Shown here piece by piece: positions 13,499 to 22,702 of a DNA stretch of 34,745 nucleotides (the first letter of the stretch is position 1; the number at the start of each line of letters is the position of its first letter). The position numbers and the translations under genes were made by a program. Source of the DNA: Burkholderiales bacterium (GTDB lineage Bacteria; Pseudomonadota; Gammaproteobacteria; Burkholderiales; Burkholderiaceae_C); contig JACRNC010000009.1 in assembly GCA_016219375.1 (NCBI GenBank), forward strand, positions 1 through 34,745, given 5' to 3'. The notes under the pieces were generated by a model. That model had not been told where the DNA came from. It was given only the letters and a program-made list of their open reading frames with translations, and searched no databases.

Positions 13499-15180
13499 CC
13501 GACTTCCGCCGTACCTTGCTGTGGATGGTGTTCACCGTCTCGCTGCTGATGCTCTGGGACGCCTGGAACAAGCACAACGGCCATCCGACGATGTTCGGCA
13601 TGCCCGTTGCGACCGACGCCGCCCCGGCATCCGCACCGGGCGCTTCGGCGCCTGGGGCCACTGCCTCGGCCAGCCTGCCGACGCCGTCTGCGGCCGGCGC
13701 GAATGCGGCCGCCGGTGCGGCGCCCGTTGCAGCGACCCCGGCCGCGCCGGTGGCCGCCAGCCAGCTGGTGACCGTGCGCACCGACGTGGTCGAGGCCCAG
13801 TTCGACAGCCGCGGCGCCAGCCTCGTGCGCCTGGCCTTGCTCAAGCATGTGAACCAGCAGGACCGCAGCCAGCCGGTGGTGCTGTTCGACCGCTCGGCCC
13901 AGCGCACCTACCTGGCGCAATCGGGCCTGATCGGCGCGCAGGGCTGGCCGACGCACCTGACGCCGATGAACGTCGAGCCCGGCGAGCGGGAGCTGGCTGC
14001 GGGCCGCGATGCGGTGGTGCTGCGCTTCGTCTCGCCGCCGTCGGGCGGGCTGCAGCGGGCGGTGAGCTACACGCTCAAGCGCGGCAGCTACGTGATCGAC
14101 GTGAAGCAGGAGGTGAGCAACGTCGGCGCCGAGCCGCAGTCGCCGCAGCTCTACCTGCAGCTGGTGCGCGACGGCCGGCCGCTGCCGGAGGAGTCGAGCT
14201 TCTATCACACGTTCACCGGCCCGGCCGTCTACACCGCGGACAACAAGTTCCAGAAGATCGCCTTTAAGGATCTGGACAAGGGCGCGGCCGAGCACGACAA
14301 GCAGGCCGACAACGGCTGGGTGGCGATGGTGCAGCACTACTTCGCCTCGGCGTGGCTGCACACGGCTGCCGCGCCGCGCGAGTTCTTCTCGCGCAAGGTG
14401 GACGGCGGCGACTATGCGGTGGGCATGATCTTTCCGCTGGGGCAGATCGCGCCGGGGCAGAGCAAGGTGTTCGACGCCCAGCTCTTTGCCGGCCCGCAGG
14501 AGGAGAAGAAGCTCGCCGAGCTGGCGCCCGGACTGGAGACGGTCAAGGACTACGGCATGGTCACCATCCTGGCCAAGCCGCTGTTCTGGCTGCTCGACAA
14601 GATCCACGGCCTGGTGGGCAACTGGGGCTGGGCCATCGTGCTGCTGGTGGTGCTGCTGAAGATCGCCTTCTATGGCCTGAACGCCTCGGCCTATCGCTCG
14701 ATGGCCAAGATGAAGGCGCTCAACCCGCGCATCCAGGAGATGCGCGAGCGGCTGAAGAACGACCCGCAGAAGATGCAGATGGAGATGATGCGGATCTACA
14801 AGGAGGAGAAGGTCAACCCCATCGGCGGCTGCCTGCCCATCCTGATCCAGATCCCGGTGTTCATCGCGCTGTACTGGGTGCTGCTGTCATCGGTGGAGAT
14901 GCGCAACGCGCCGTGGATCGGCTGGATCACCGACCTGTCGGTCAAGGACCCGTACTTCGTGCTGCCGGTGCTGATGACGGCCAGCTCGCTGCTGCAGACC
15001 TGGCTCAACCCCACGCCGCCGGACCCGATGCAGGCCAAGCTCATGTGGATCATGCCGCTGGCCTTCTCGGTGATGTTCTTCTTCTTCCCGGCCGGCCTGG
15101 TGCTGTACTGGCTGACCAACAACCTGCTGTCGATCGCCCAGCAGTGGATGATCAACAAGCGGCTGGGCGTGACGCAGTGA
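13495..15180 (+). CDS. yidC: Membrane protein insertase YidC
   Basis: YidC inserts and folds inner-membrane proteins, alone or with SecYEG. The 561 residues have the Gram-negative plan. An N-terminal membrane helix (about 7-22) is followed by an Ala/Pro-rich linker and a large periplasmic domain to about residue 340. Then comes the conserved five-helix core, with [20 protein letters not shown], the cytoplasmic coiled hairpin ([17 protein letters not shown]) and [20 protein letters not shown]. The protein ends [16 protein letters not shown]. It overlaps yidD by 4 bp and is followed by a strong terminator, making it the last gene of the rpmH transcription unit. Confidence 0.97.
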   Translation: MTDFRRTLLWMVFTVSLLMLWDAWNKHNGHPTMFGMPVATDAAPASAPGASAPGATASASLPTPSAAGANAAAGAAPVAATPAAPVAASQLVTVRTDVVEAQFDSRGASLVRLALLKHVNQQDRSQPVVLFDRSAQRTYLAQSGLIGAQGWPTHLTPMNVEPGERELAAGRDAVVLRFVSPPSGGLQRAVSYTLKRGSYVIDVKQEVSNVGAEPQSPQLYLQLVRDGRPLPEESSFYHTFTGPAVYTADNKFQKIAFKDLDKGAAEHDKQADNGWVAMVQHYFASAWLHTAAAPREFFSRKVDGGDYAVGMIFPLGQIAPGQSKVFDAQLFAGPQEEKKLAELAPGLETVKDYGMVTILAKPLFWLLDKIHGLVGNWGWAIVLLVVLLKIAFYGLNASAYRSMAKMKALNPRIQEMRERLKNDPQKMQMEMMRIYKEEKVNPIGGCLPILIQIPVFIALYWVLLSSVEMRNAPWIGWITDLSVKDPYFVLPVLMTASSLLQTWLNPTPPDPMQAKLMWIMPLAFSVMFFFFPAGLVLYWLTNNLLSIAQQWMINKRLGVTQ

Positions 15181-15242
15181 TCGGCTGATCTGCGGATCGA
15201 CTGATGCGGCGCCGTCCGGGGCCGCGCCTGACCTGGCGATGC

Positions 15243-15277
15243 AAGCCGCCGCGGCCTTCGGGCCCGGCGGCTTTTTC
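15243..15277 (+). terminator. Rho-independent terminator after yidC
   Basis: AGCCGCCG (15244-15251) pairs with CGGCGGCT (15265-15272). Above a bulged C the inner stem GGCC/GGCC closes a stable TTCG tetraloop (15257-15260). TTTTT follows at 15272-15276. It ends the rpmH-yidC operon, so the downstream kinase and mnmE need their own promoters. Confidence 0.9.
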
Positions 15278-15466
15278 GTTGGTGCGGGCGCCGGTAGTCC
15301 CCCGGTGCTTGCCCAGCCGTGGCTTCGCGGCATGGGCCGCATGCGGGCTTGCGGATCTGCCCTCATGACAGCCGCCGGCCGTGCGCGAAGATCGCGCGTG
15401 CCTGGCCAGCCCTGCGGCTGACCGGCGGGCCACCCGCCTGCCCCATCCCCCCGCCCCGAGTCGCCC

Positions 15467-17737
15467 ATGTCGTGGACTGCTGCAGACGCTGGCCGAAGCC
15501 GCATCATCGGTGCGATCAGCACGCGCGCCCGTGTGGCAGTGAGCTTCCTCGCCCTGGCGCTGGTGGTGGTCGCGCTGATGGGCCTGCTGGCCGGGCAGGC
15601 CGCGCGCCAGGAGGTCGAGCGCGGCATCGGCGAGCGGCTGCACGAGCTGGCCCAGGGCCTGGCCGAGCGGCTGGAGAGCGACCTGGCCGAGCGCGAGCGC
15701 GAAATCCGCAACCTGGTGGCCGTGGCCGAGGGCCAGGCCCTGGGGCTGGAGGGCGCGGCCTGGCGACCGGTGGTGGACCAGCTGCAGCGCTCCTTCACCC
15801 ACTACGCCTGGATCGGACTGGCCGATGCCGACGGCCGGGTGCGCGCGGCCACCGGCGGGCTGCTGGAGGGGCGCAACGTCAGCCAGCGGCCGTGGTTCGC
15901 CCAGGCCCTCAAGCGCCCCTTCGTCGGCGACGTGCACGAGGCCAGGCTGCTGGCCGCGCTGCTGCCCCCCGAGGCCGATGGCGAGCCCATGCGGCTGCTG
16001 GACGTGGCCGCGCCGCTGCGCGACGAGGCCGGCCGCACCACCGCCGTGCTGGGCGCGCACCTGAGCCTGCGCTGGGCCGAGGAGCAGCGCGCCCGGCTGC
16101 TGCGCCCGCAGCTGGCCGAGCGCGGCGTGGAGGTGCTGGTCTTCGACCGCGGCGGCAATCTGCTGCTGGGCCCGCCGGGCAGCGCTGGCCTGCGTCTGCC
16201 CACGGACGTGGCGGCCACGCTGGGCCGGCGCAGCCATGCCGTCGCCGATTGGCTGGACGCCCACGGGCGCCCGCGGCCCATGCTCACCGCCGTGGCCGAG
16301 GTGCGCGGCCGCCGCGCCGACGATGCCCTGGGCTGGCATGTGGTGCTGCGCCAGCCGCTGGACGAGGCGCTGCAGCCGGCGCGTGCGCTGCAGCACCACA
16401 TCTGGCTGGTGGGTGGCGGCGCGGCGGCGGTGTTCGCCGGCATCAGCTGGCTGCTGTCCGGCTGGCTGACCGCACCACTGACCCGGCTGGCGCAGCGGGC
16501 GCGCGAGGCGCTGGATGGATCGTCGGCCACCGGGCTGCAGCCGACGCCGCAGGCCGGGCCGGGGGCTGGCGTGGCGGGGCCACGTGCGGCAACCGCGGGC
16601 TGGGAAGGCGAGGGCGGCCGAGAAGACCCTCGAAGCCCTGAAGCAGGCCAAGACCGGCAGGACGCAGGACACCGCGCAGGCGCTGCGAGCCAAGTGGCGG
16701 ACGAGGCCGGTCAGGACACAAGCGAAGACGGAAATCAGGCCGGGGGAGCGCTGGCGGGCGGCGCCCCCGCCGCCGGCGGCGCGGAGCTGCGCGAGCTCGA
16801 CGCCTCGCTGGCCGAGCTGGTGCGCCGGCTGCGGGGGCGCGAGGCCGAGCTGCTGGCGCTGAACGCCTCGCTGGAGACGCGCGTGGAGCAGCGCACCGCG
16901 GCGCTGGAGCAGGCGCTGCGCGAGCTGCGCGGCTTCTCGCGCATGGTCGCCCACGACCTGCGTGGGCCGCTGTTGTCGGTCGCCCAGCTGCTGCGCCTGG
17001 CCCAGGCGCAGTGCGACGAGGCGGGCGCGGGCGATGCAGCCGGGCTGGTGGGCATCGGCGCGGCCGAATGCGAGCGCCTGGGCCATCTGGTGCAGGAGCT
17101 GTTGCAGCTGGCCCAGGTCGACCAGCAGCCGTTGCGCCGCCAGGTGGTGGACATGCGCACGCTGGTCGAGGAGGCCTGGGCCGGCCTGGTGCCGCCGCCC
17201 GGTCGCCTGCTGCCGCAGCTGCACCTGCATCCCCTGCCCCCGGTGCACGGCGACGCGGTACTGCTGCGCCAGGTCTGGACCAACTTGCTGGCCAATGCGG
17301 TGAAGTTCAGCGCCAAGGTGGACGAGCCCCAAGTCTGGGTGCAGGCCCGTGCGGCCACCCCGGCCGATCTGACGCTGCTGGGCGAGGCGGCCGACCGTGC
17401 GGCCGCCACCGGCGCAGCTCGGGCGTCCGGTGCGCCCGATGCTTCTCCTCGCCCGGCCGGCGCGCAGGACGGCCAGGCCGCCCCGGCTCCCGAGCCGGTG
17501 TGCGGCTGGGTCTACAGCGTGCGCGACAACGGCGCCGGCTTCGACATGGCGCACGCCGAGCGGCTGTTCACCGCCTTCGAGCGGCTGCACAGGCAGTCGG
17601 ACTTCCCCGGCACCGGGCTGGGCCTGTCCATCGTGCAGCGCATCGTCGAGCGCCACGGCGGCCGGGTGTCGGCCGAAGGCGCGGTGGGCCGGGGCGCCTG
17701 CCTGAGCTTCAGTCTGCCGGCCGCACCGCCGGGCTGA
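15467..17737 (+). CDS. Orphan membrane sensor histidine kinase
   Basis: 756 residues. TM1 is at about 24-46, followed by a periplasmic sensor region (about 47-310) with a dCache-like pattern (WIGLADADGRVRAAT, then RPWFAQAL). TM2 lies at about 311-333, then a HAMP-like segment, a HisKA domain with phospho-acceptor H496 (FSRMVAHDLRGPL) and an HATPase_c domain (N-box LANAVKF with N610; DNGAGFD beginning D687; GTGLGLSIV). Two oddities: the HAMP region is split by a roughly 80-residue Gly/Ala/Asp-rich stretch (about 360-440), and another Ala/Pro-rich stretch separates the N- and G1-boxes. No response regulator is adjacent and the partner and signal are unknown. It sits between yidC and mnmE, which are commonly adjacent in proteobacteria, behind the yidC terminator. 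Confidence 0.9.
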   Translation: MSWTAADAGRSRIIGAISTRARVAVSFLALALVVVALMGLLAGQAARQEVERGIGERLHELAQGLAERLESDLAEREREIRNLVAVAEGQALGLEGAAWRPVVDQLQRSFTHYAWIGLADADGRVRAATGGLLEGRNVSQRPWFAQALKRPFVGDVHEARLLAALLPPEADGEPMRLLDVAAPLRDEAGRTTAVLGAHLSLRWAEEQRARLLRPQLAERGVEVLVFDRGGNLLLGPPGSAGLRLPTDVAATLGRRSHAVADWLDAHGRPRPMLTAVAEVRGRRADDALGWHVVLRQPLDEALQPARALQHHIWLVGGGAAAVFAGISWLLSGWLTAPLTRLAQRAREALDGSSATGLQPTPQAGPGAGVAGPRAATAGWEGEGGREDPRSPEAGQDRQDAGHRAGAASQVADEAGQDTSEDGNQAGGALAGGAPAAGGAELRELDASLAELVRRLRGREAELLALNASLETRVEQRTAALEQALRELRGFSRMVAHDLRGPLLSVAQLLRLAQAQCDEAGAGDAAGLVGIGAAECERLGHLVQELLQLAQVDQQPLRRQVVDMRTLVEEAWAGLVPPPGRLLPQLHLHPLPPVHGDAVLLRQVWTNLLANAVKFSAKVDEPQVWVQARAATPADLTLLGEAADRAAATGAARASGAPDASPRPAGAQDGQAAPAPEPVCGWVYSVRDNGAGFDMAHAERLFTAFERLHRQSDFPGTGLGLSIVQRIVERHGGRVSAEGAVGRGACLSFSLPAAPPG

Positions 17738-17911
17738 TGTCGGGGGCATGGCGGGTCGATGGCCCCGGCTGATGACGCGGGTCTGATGCCGCCAAGCTGA
17801 CACGCGGCACGGCCCACCAGCGGCGAGCCGCGAGCCACGAGCTGCGGCCGGCACGACACCAGCCCGCATCGCGGCCGCCGGGCCCGCCGCTTGGCGACAA
17901 TCGCCGCCAGC

Positions 17912-19420
17912 ATGCTGACCGCCCTGGCCGATCCCATCGTCGCCATCGCCACCGCCCCCGGCCGCGGCGCGGTGGGCATCGTGCGCGTCTCCGGCCGTGG
18001 TCTGCAGCCGCTGGTGCGCTCGCTGTGCGGGCGCGATTTGCCGCCGCGCGTGGCGGTCTACGGCCCCTTCCTCGACGCCCACGGCCAGGCGCTGGACCAG
18101 GGCCTGGCGCTCTACTTCCCCGCGCCGCACAGCTACACCGGCGAGGACGTGCTGGAGCTGCAGGCCCACGGCGGCCCGGTGCTGCTGCAGCTGCTGGTGG
18201 CGCGCTGCCTGCAGGCCGCACAAGCGCCCGACCCGGCCACCGGCCAGCCGCGGCTGCCGCGCCTGCGCCTGGCCGAGCCGGGCGAGTTCACCCAGCGGGC
18301 CTTCCTCAACGACAAGCTGGACCTGGCCCAGGCCGAGGCCGTGGCCGACCTGATCGATGCCAGCACCGAGGCCGCTGCCCGCTCGGCCGGGCGCTCCCTG
18401 GCCGGGGCCTTCTCGCGCGAGGTGGCCACGCTGCGCGAGCGCATCGTCGAGCTGCGCATGCTGGTGGAGGCCACGCTGGACTTCCCCGAGGAGGAGATCG
18501 ACTTCCTGCAGCAGGCCGATGCCCGCGGCCGGCTGGCGCGGGTGGCGCAGGCGCTGGACGCCGTGCTGGCCCAGGCGCGCCAGGGCGCGTTGTTGCGCGA
18601 GGGCATGACCGTGGTGCTGGCCGGTCAGCCCAACGTGGGCAAGAGCTCGCTGCTCAATGCCCTGGCCGGCGCGGAGCTGGCCATCGTCACGCCGATCGCC
18701 GGCACCACGCGCGACAAGGTGAGCCAGACCATCCAGATCGAAGGCGTGCCGGTGCACGTGATCGATACCGCCGGCCTGCGCCGCCCCGAGGACGCCACGG
18801 ACGAGGTCGAGCGCATCGGCATGGCGCGCAGCTGGGAGGCCATCGCCGATGCCGACGCCGTGCTGCTGCTGCACGACCTCACGCGGGCCGGCCAGCCGGA
18901 CTACGAGGCGGGCGATGCGGCGATCCGCGAGCGCCTGGCCAAGCTGGGCGTGGCCGCGGACAAGCTGGTGCACGTGGATAACAAGGCCGATGCGGTGACG
19001 GACGCCGCGGCGGGCGATTCGGCCCTGGAGACCGCCGGCGCTGCTCCCGATGCCGCCCGCGCCACCGCGGGTTGGGGTACGGACACGGGCGCCGCATCCG
19101 CGCCCGCGCCCCGCGTCCGCCTGTCCGCCCTCACCGGCGCCGGGCTGGACACGCTGCGCCACCTGCTGCTGCAGCGCGCCGGCTGGCAGCAGACGACCGA
19201 GGGCGTCTTCATCGCCCGCGAGCGCCATGTGCAGGCGCTGCGCCGCGCCCGCGGCCATCTGGACGCCGCCCGTGCCTGGATGGAGCAGGGCGACACCGCG
19301 CTCGACCTCTTTGCCGAGGAGCTGCGCCTGGCCCACGACGCGCTGGGCGCCATCACCGGCGCCTTCACCGCCGACGAGCTGCTGGGCGAGATCTTCAGCC
19401 GCTTCTGCATCGGCAAGTAG
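17912..19420 (+). CDS. mnmE: tRNA modification GTPase MnmE
   Basis: MnmE, with MnmG, builds the cmnm5-type modification at wobble uridine 34 of certain tRNAs. The tetrahydrofolate-binding N-domain starts [22 protein letters not shown]. The helical domain follows ([27 protein letters not shown]), and the inserted GTPase domain has G1 [10 protein letters not shown]3 DTAG and G4 NKAD. The protein ends with the essential FCIGK. The 502 residues exceed the usual 450-460 because of a roughly 40-residue Ala-rich insert between G4 and the G5 motif (SALTGAG). The frame extends to a TTG at 17891, but the ATG at 17912 places the start beside the conserved N-terminus. Likely a single-gene unit. Confidence 0.96.
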   Translation: MLTALADPIVAIATAPGRGAVGIVRVSGRGLQPLVRSLCGRDLPPRVAVYGPFLDAHGQALDQGLALYFPAPHSYTGEDVLELQAHGGPVLLQLLVARCLQAAQAPDPATGQPRLPRLRLAEPGEFTQRAFLNDKLDLAQAEAVADLIDASTEAAARSAGRSLAGAFSREVATLRERIVELRMLVEATLDFPEEEIDFLQQADARGRLARVAQALDAVLAQARQGALLREGMTVVLAGQPNVGKSSLLNALAGAELAIVTPIAGTTRDKVSQTIQIEGVPVHVIDTAGLRRPEDATDEVERIGMARSWEAIADADAVLLLHDLTRAGQPDYEAGDAAIRERLAKLGVAADKLVHVDNKADAVTDAAAGDSALETAGAAPDAARATAGWGTDTGAASAPAPRVRLSALTGAGLDTLRHLLLQRAGWQQTTEGVFIARERHVQALRRARGHLDAARAWMEQGDTALDLFAEELRLAHDALGAITGAFTADELLGEIFSRFCIGK

Positions 19421-19729
19421 GGCGGGCGGGCTGCGCGGGCGTGTCGGGCCGGCCTGGGCCAGGGTGGGCGGGCGTGGGCCGGTGCGGAAAATCGCATGCC
19501 AGCGCGGCCTGCAGCGGCCGGGCGTGACGGATCGCGCCTTTGCCAAAAATTGTTACTTGACGGCCGGCGCCTTTTCGCGTTCGGACCCATTGAGGTCGTA
19601 TCCGGCCGCCTTGATAATCATTTGTAACCGCGCCGCGGGCTGCTTGCAGCCCGGATGCCGTCCGTCCGGACCGGCGGGCCGCGGCTCGAGACCGACGACA
19701 ACAAGCACTGAACATCAAGTGGGAGCCGC
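19421..19729. other. mnmE to cNMP-domain gene intergenic region
   Basis: 309 bp. It holds a well-formed sigma-70 promoter (19590-19618) and a roughly 105-nt leader for the next gene. The part nearest mnmE is G-rich with no clear terminator. Confidence 0.5.
19590..19618 (+). promoter_or_regulatory. Sigma-70 promoter with Fur-like core on the -10
   Basis: TTGAGG (19590-19595), 17-bp spacer, GATAAT (19613-19618). This is the best -35/-10 pair seen in the window. The -10 is embedded in TGATAATCATT (19612-19622), which matches half of the Fur consensus TGATAATnATTATCA well and the other half poorly. Iron control is therefore possible but weakly supported. Confidence 0.6.
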
Positions 19730-20197
19730 ATGGAGCTGACCGACCTCGTCCAGGCCATTCAGACGCTGAATGCCGAGGACGCCTTCCGCCCGCGCTTCGA
19801 TGCGCAGCAGTGGCGCACCCTGGGGGCCTACCTGACACGCCACGAGCTGCGAGCCGGCGACCTGCTGGTGCGCCAGGGCGACCATGACCGCACGGTGTAC
19901 TTCCTGGGGCGGGGCTCGCTGCAGGTCTTCGTCAGCGGCACGCCGGGCGCGCCCGGGCGCATTGCCATCCTGCGCGCCGGCTCAATCTGCGGCGAGCCGG
20001 GGCTGTTCGCCGACGGCCCGCGCATGGCCAATGTCGAGGCCATGACGCCCTGCGTGGTGTGGGCGCTGCGCCTGCCGCGCTTCCAGGAGCTGGCCGCCCG
20101 GGTGCCCGCCGTGGCCCTGGAGTTCACCCTTGCAGCCGGCGCCGTGCTGGCCGCGCGCATGCGCGCCAACCTGGCGCGGCAGGTGCCCACCGCCTGA
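19730..20197 (+). CDS. Stand-alone cyclic-nucleotide-binding-fold protein
   Basis: 155 residues with a Crp-type cNMP-binding beta-barrel. The pattern LRAGDLLVRQGDHDRTVYFL leads into RGSLQVFV, and ILRAGSICGEPGLFADGPRMANVEA forms the phosphate-binding cassette region (normally GE(L/I)xxxxxxxRxAxVxA). The protein ends soon after the C-helix, so the DNA-binding helix-turn-helix of Crp/Fnr proteins is absent. It may be a ligand-sensing partner protein rather than a transcription factor. GGGAG lies 5 nt before the ATG. It is convergent with the kef gene and monocistronic, with a strong promoter upstream. Ligand and partner are unknown. Confidence 0.75.
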   Translation: MELTDLVQAIQTLNAEDAFRPRFDAQQWRTLGAYLTRHELRAGDLLVRQGDHDRTVYFLGRGSLQVFVSGTPGAPGRIAILRAGSICGEPGLFADGPRMANVEAMTPCVVWALRLPRFQELAARVPAVALEFTLAAGAVLAARMRANLARQVPTA

Positions 20198-20251
20198 TCG
20201 GGCGCAGCCAGGCTGGCCGCCCGGGCCGCCCGATCGGCCCGCTCGGTCCAC

Positions 20252-20322
20252 GTTTCAGCTGCGGTTTCGGCCGCGGTTCAGCCCCCAATTGAGCCCCGAT
20301 TTCAGCCGGGCTTTCAGCCCCG
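20252..20322. repeat. 12-bp imperfect tandem repeat array
   Basis: Six consecutive units with starts at 20252, 20264, 20276 (11 bp), 20287, 20299 and 20311, variants of (G/A/C)TTTCAGCCCCG. They lie between two convergent genes and include the kef stop codon (20314-20316). Since 12 is a multiple of 3 they would encode a four-residue repeat if read through. No role is evident; convergent-gene spacer or slippage product. Confidence 0.6.
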
Positions 20323-22326
20323 CAGCAGCCGCGTCTCCGCCCGCGCCAGGTCGTCCGGCGAGCCGCTGAGCACCAGGGCGTCGTCGGCACCCAGCACGCG
20401 GTCGCCCGCAGGCGGCACCACCTGGCCGGCGGCCAGGCGCAGCGATACCGGCGTGACCTCCAGATCCGCCAGCGGCAGCTCGTCCACGCGCCGGCCCACG
20501 CAGGCGGCGTCGCGGGTGAGGATGACGGTGTGCAGCCGCTCCTGCTGAGCCTCGTCCAGCGACTCGTCGGTGGCGCCGTGGAAGTAGCCGCGCAGCAGGC
20601 GGTAGCGCGCCTCGCGGTGCGCACGCACGCGGCGCATGATGCGGCGGATGGGCACGCCGGTCAGGGCCAGCGCCTGCGAGGCCAGCATCAGCGAGCCCTC
20701 GATCGCCTCGGGCACCACCTCGGCCGCGCCGGCCGCGCGCAGCCGCTCCAGGTTGGCGTCGTCCAGGGCGCGCACGATCACCGGCACCTTGGGCGCATGC
20801 TGGCGCACCAGCTGCAGGATCTTCAGCGCCGAATGGATGTTGTGGTAGCTGACCACCACCGCGCTGGCGCGGCCCAGGCCGGCGGCCATCAGGCTCTGCA
20901 GCCGCGCTGCGTCGCCGAAGACCACCGCATGCCCGGCAGCCGCGGCCAGGCGCACGCGGTCCGGGTCGAGGTCGAGCGCGATGTGCTGCACCTTCTCGGC
21001 CTCCAGCACGCGCGAGACGCTCTGCCCGCTGCGCCCGTAGCCGCAGATGATCACGTGGCCGCTGGTGTTGATGGTGCGCCGGGCGATGGTCGTCATGGCC
21101 ACCGACTGCAGCAGCCAGTCGTTGGCCGCCAGCTTGAGCACGATGCGCTCGCTCCACTGGATGATCAGCGGCGTGGCCAGCATGGACAGGATCATCGACG
21201 CCAGCACCGGGCTGCGCAGCTGCTCGCCCATCAGGCCGTTCTCGTGCGCCAGGCGCAGCAGCACGAAGCCGAACTCGCCGGCCTGCGCCAGGTACAGCCC
21301 CGTGCGCATGGCCGTGCCCAGCGGCGCGCCGAACAGCCGCGCCAGGCCGGTGATGGTGACCGCCTTGAACAGCACCGGCAGCGTGGTCAGCAGCAGCACC
21401 TGCGGCCAGCTCTCCAGCACGATGCGCCAGTCCAGCTTCATGCCGATGGTGATGAAGAACAGGCCCAGCAGCACGTCCTGGAAGGGGCGGATGTCGGCCT
21501 CCACCTGGTGCTGGTACTCGGTCTCGGCCACCAGCATGCCGGCGACGAACGCACCCAGCGCCAGCGACAGGCCCGCATGCTCGGTCAGCCAGGCCAGGCC
21601 CAGCGTGATGAGCAGCAGGTTGAGCATGAAGAGCTCCTCGCTCTTGCGCCGCGCCACCAGCGTGAGCCAGCTGCGCATGATGCGCGGGCCGATGCTGATG
21701 ACGATGGCCAGCAGCACCGCGCCCTTGAGCGTGGCCAGGCCCAGGGTGCGCAGCCAGCCGGCCAGGGGCTCGCCGTCGGCGATGCCGCCCAGCGCCGGGA
21801 TGATGACCAGCAGCGGCACCACGGCCAGATCCTGAAAGAGCAGCACGCCCATCACGCGGCGGCCGTGCTCGGACTCCAGCTCCAGCCGCTCGGCCATCAG
21901 CTTGACGACGATGGCCGTGCTGCTCATGGCCAGCGCCGCGCCCAGGGCCAGCGCACTGGCCCAGCCTATGCCCCAGCGGTATCCCAGCCAGCCCAGGGCC
22001 AGCGACAGGCCGGCATTGCCGACGAACACCGCCAGCATGGTCAGCACCACCTGCGACAGGCCCAGGCCGAAGACCTCGCGGCGCATGGCGCGCAGTCGCG
22101 GCAGGCTGAACTCCAGCCCGATCACGAACATCAGGAAGACGACGCCGAACTCCGCCAGGTAGCGAATGCCGGCGGTGTCCTTGGCCAGCGCCAGCGCATT
22201 GGGGCCGATGACCACGCCCACCGCCAGGTAGCCCAGCATCGGCGGCAGCTTGAGGCTGCGGCAGACGACGACGCCCACCACGGCGGCGAGCAGGTAGAGC
22301 AGGGCAAGGTCGAGCGTGGTGGCCAT
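20314..22326 (-). CDS. Kef-type cation/proton antiporter with RCK domain
   Basis: An inner-membrane monovalent cation:proton antiporter of the CPA2 family, resembling KefB/KefC/YbaL. From the ATG at 22324-22326 (MATTLDLALLYLLAAVVG) it has 670 residues. About a dozen hydrophobic segments cover residues 1-385 (for example LGYLAVGVVIGPNAL, FGVVFLMFVIGLEFSL and LLFQDLAVVPLLVIIPAL). A Rossmann RCK_N domain begins near residue 425 (HVIICGYGRSGQS), and a C-terminal TrkA_C-like domain ends LLRG. The frame is open 40 codons further upstream, but that part is low-complexity. It is divergent from kdsD and no ancillary KefF/KefG-type protein is adjacent. It could serve potassium efflux or pH homeostasis. 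Confidence 0.9.
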   Translation of the reverse strand: MATTLDLALLYLLAAVVGVVVCRSLKLPPMLGYLAVGVVIGPNALALAKDTAGIRYLAEFGVVFLMFVIGLEFSLPRLRAMRREVFGLGLSQVVLTMLAVFVGNAGLSLALGWLGYRWGIGWASALALGAALAMSSTAIVVKLMAERLELESEHGRRVMGVLLFQDLAVVPLLVIIPALGGIADGEPLAGWLRTLGLATLKGAVLLAIVISIGPRIMRSWLTLVARRKSEELFMLNLLLITLGLAWLTEHAGLSLALGAFVAGMLVAETEYQHQVEADIRPFQDVLLGLFFITIGMKLDWRIVLESWPQVLLLTTLPVLFKAVTITGLARLFGAPLGTAMRTGLYLAQAGEFGFVLLRLAHENGLMGEQLRSPVLASMILSMLATPLIIQWSERIVLKLAANDWLLQSVAMTTIARRTINTSGHVIICGYGRSGQSVSRVLEAEKVQHIALDLDPDRVRLAAAAGHAVVFGDAARLQSLMAAGLGRASAVVVSYHNIHSALKILQLVRQHAPKVPVIVRALDDANLERLRAAGAAEVVPEAIEGSLMLASQALALTGVPIRRIMRRVRAHREARYRLLRGYFHGATDESLDEAQQERLHTVILTRDAACVGRRVDELPLADLEVTPVSLRLAAGQVVPPAGDRVLGADDALVLSGSPDDLARAETRLLRG

Positions 22327-22702
22327 CGAGGCGGATGCGGGCGGGTCGGTGGCCGGCCGGGGCAGGCGAGGGGAGAGGAGAGGAAAAAAGGGCGGTCGAG
22401 GGCCGGCCGCAGGCAGTGTGCGGGCTGGGTGGCGAGCCGGTTGCACAGCGGGCGCGAAGGCGGCGCGACGGCCCCGCCGGGCGGATGGCGAACCGGCTGC
22501 GATCGGCCGGCCGCAGGGACCGGCTGCCTACAATCCGGGCATCCTAACCAAGGGGCTGCGGCGCCCGGTTGAGGCCGGGCAAGCGCGGTGCGCATCGCGT
22601 GGCCGGTGTGGCGGTCCTTGGACGCGCATCCCGGGTTTGCGTTGCGGCTTCCCCGCCTCCCGCCTCCTGCCTCCCCGGCCTGCCTGCCCGGCCCGTCCGC
22701 CC
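22327..22702. other. kef-kdsD divergent intergenic region
   Basis: 376 bp with no convincing gene. It holds a roughly 24-nt polypurine tract (22367-22390) and a candidate kdsD -10. The segment 22640-22700 is C-rich and seems featureless. Confidence 0.4.
22529..22534 (+). promoter_or_regulatory. Candidate -10 for the kdsD operon
   Basis: TACAAT in the context GGCTGCCTACAATCCGGG, about 170 bp before the kdsD start. No good -35 is visible at 16-18 bp, so confidence is low. Confidence 0.35.

Noticed and set aside
17891..17911. TTG at 17891 as the mnmE start
   Set aside because: It has no ribosome-binding site and adds seven residues before the conserved MnmE N-terminus. The ATG at 17912 fits better.
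15152..19546. Minus-strand frame of about 1460 codons opposite the kinase and mnmE
   Set aside because: Both opposite-strand genes are clear family members. The antisense frame has no domain and is repetitive in Gln/Arg/His/Ala.
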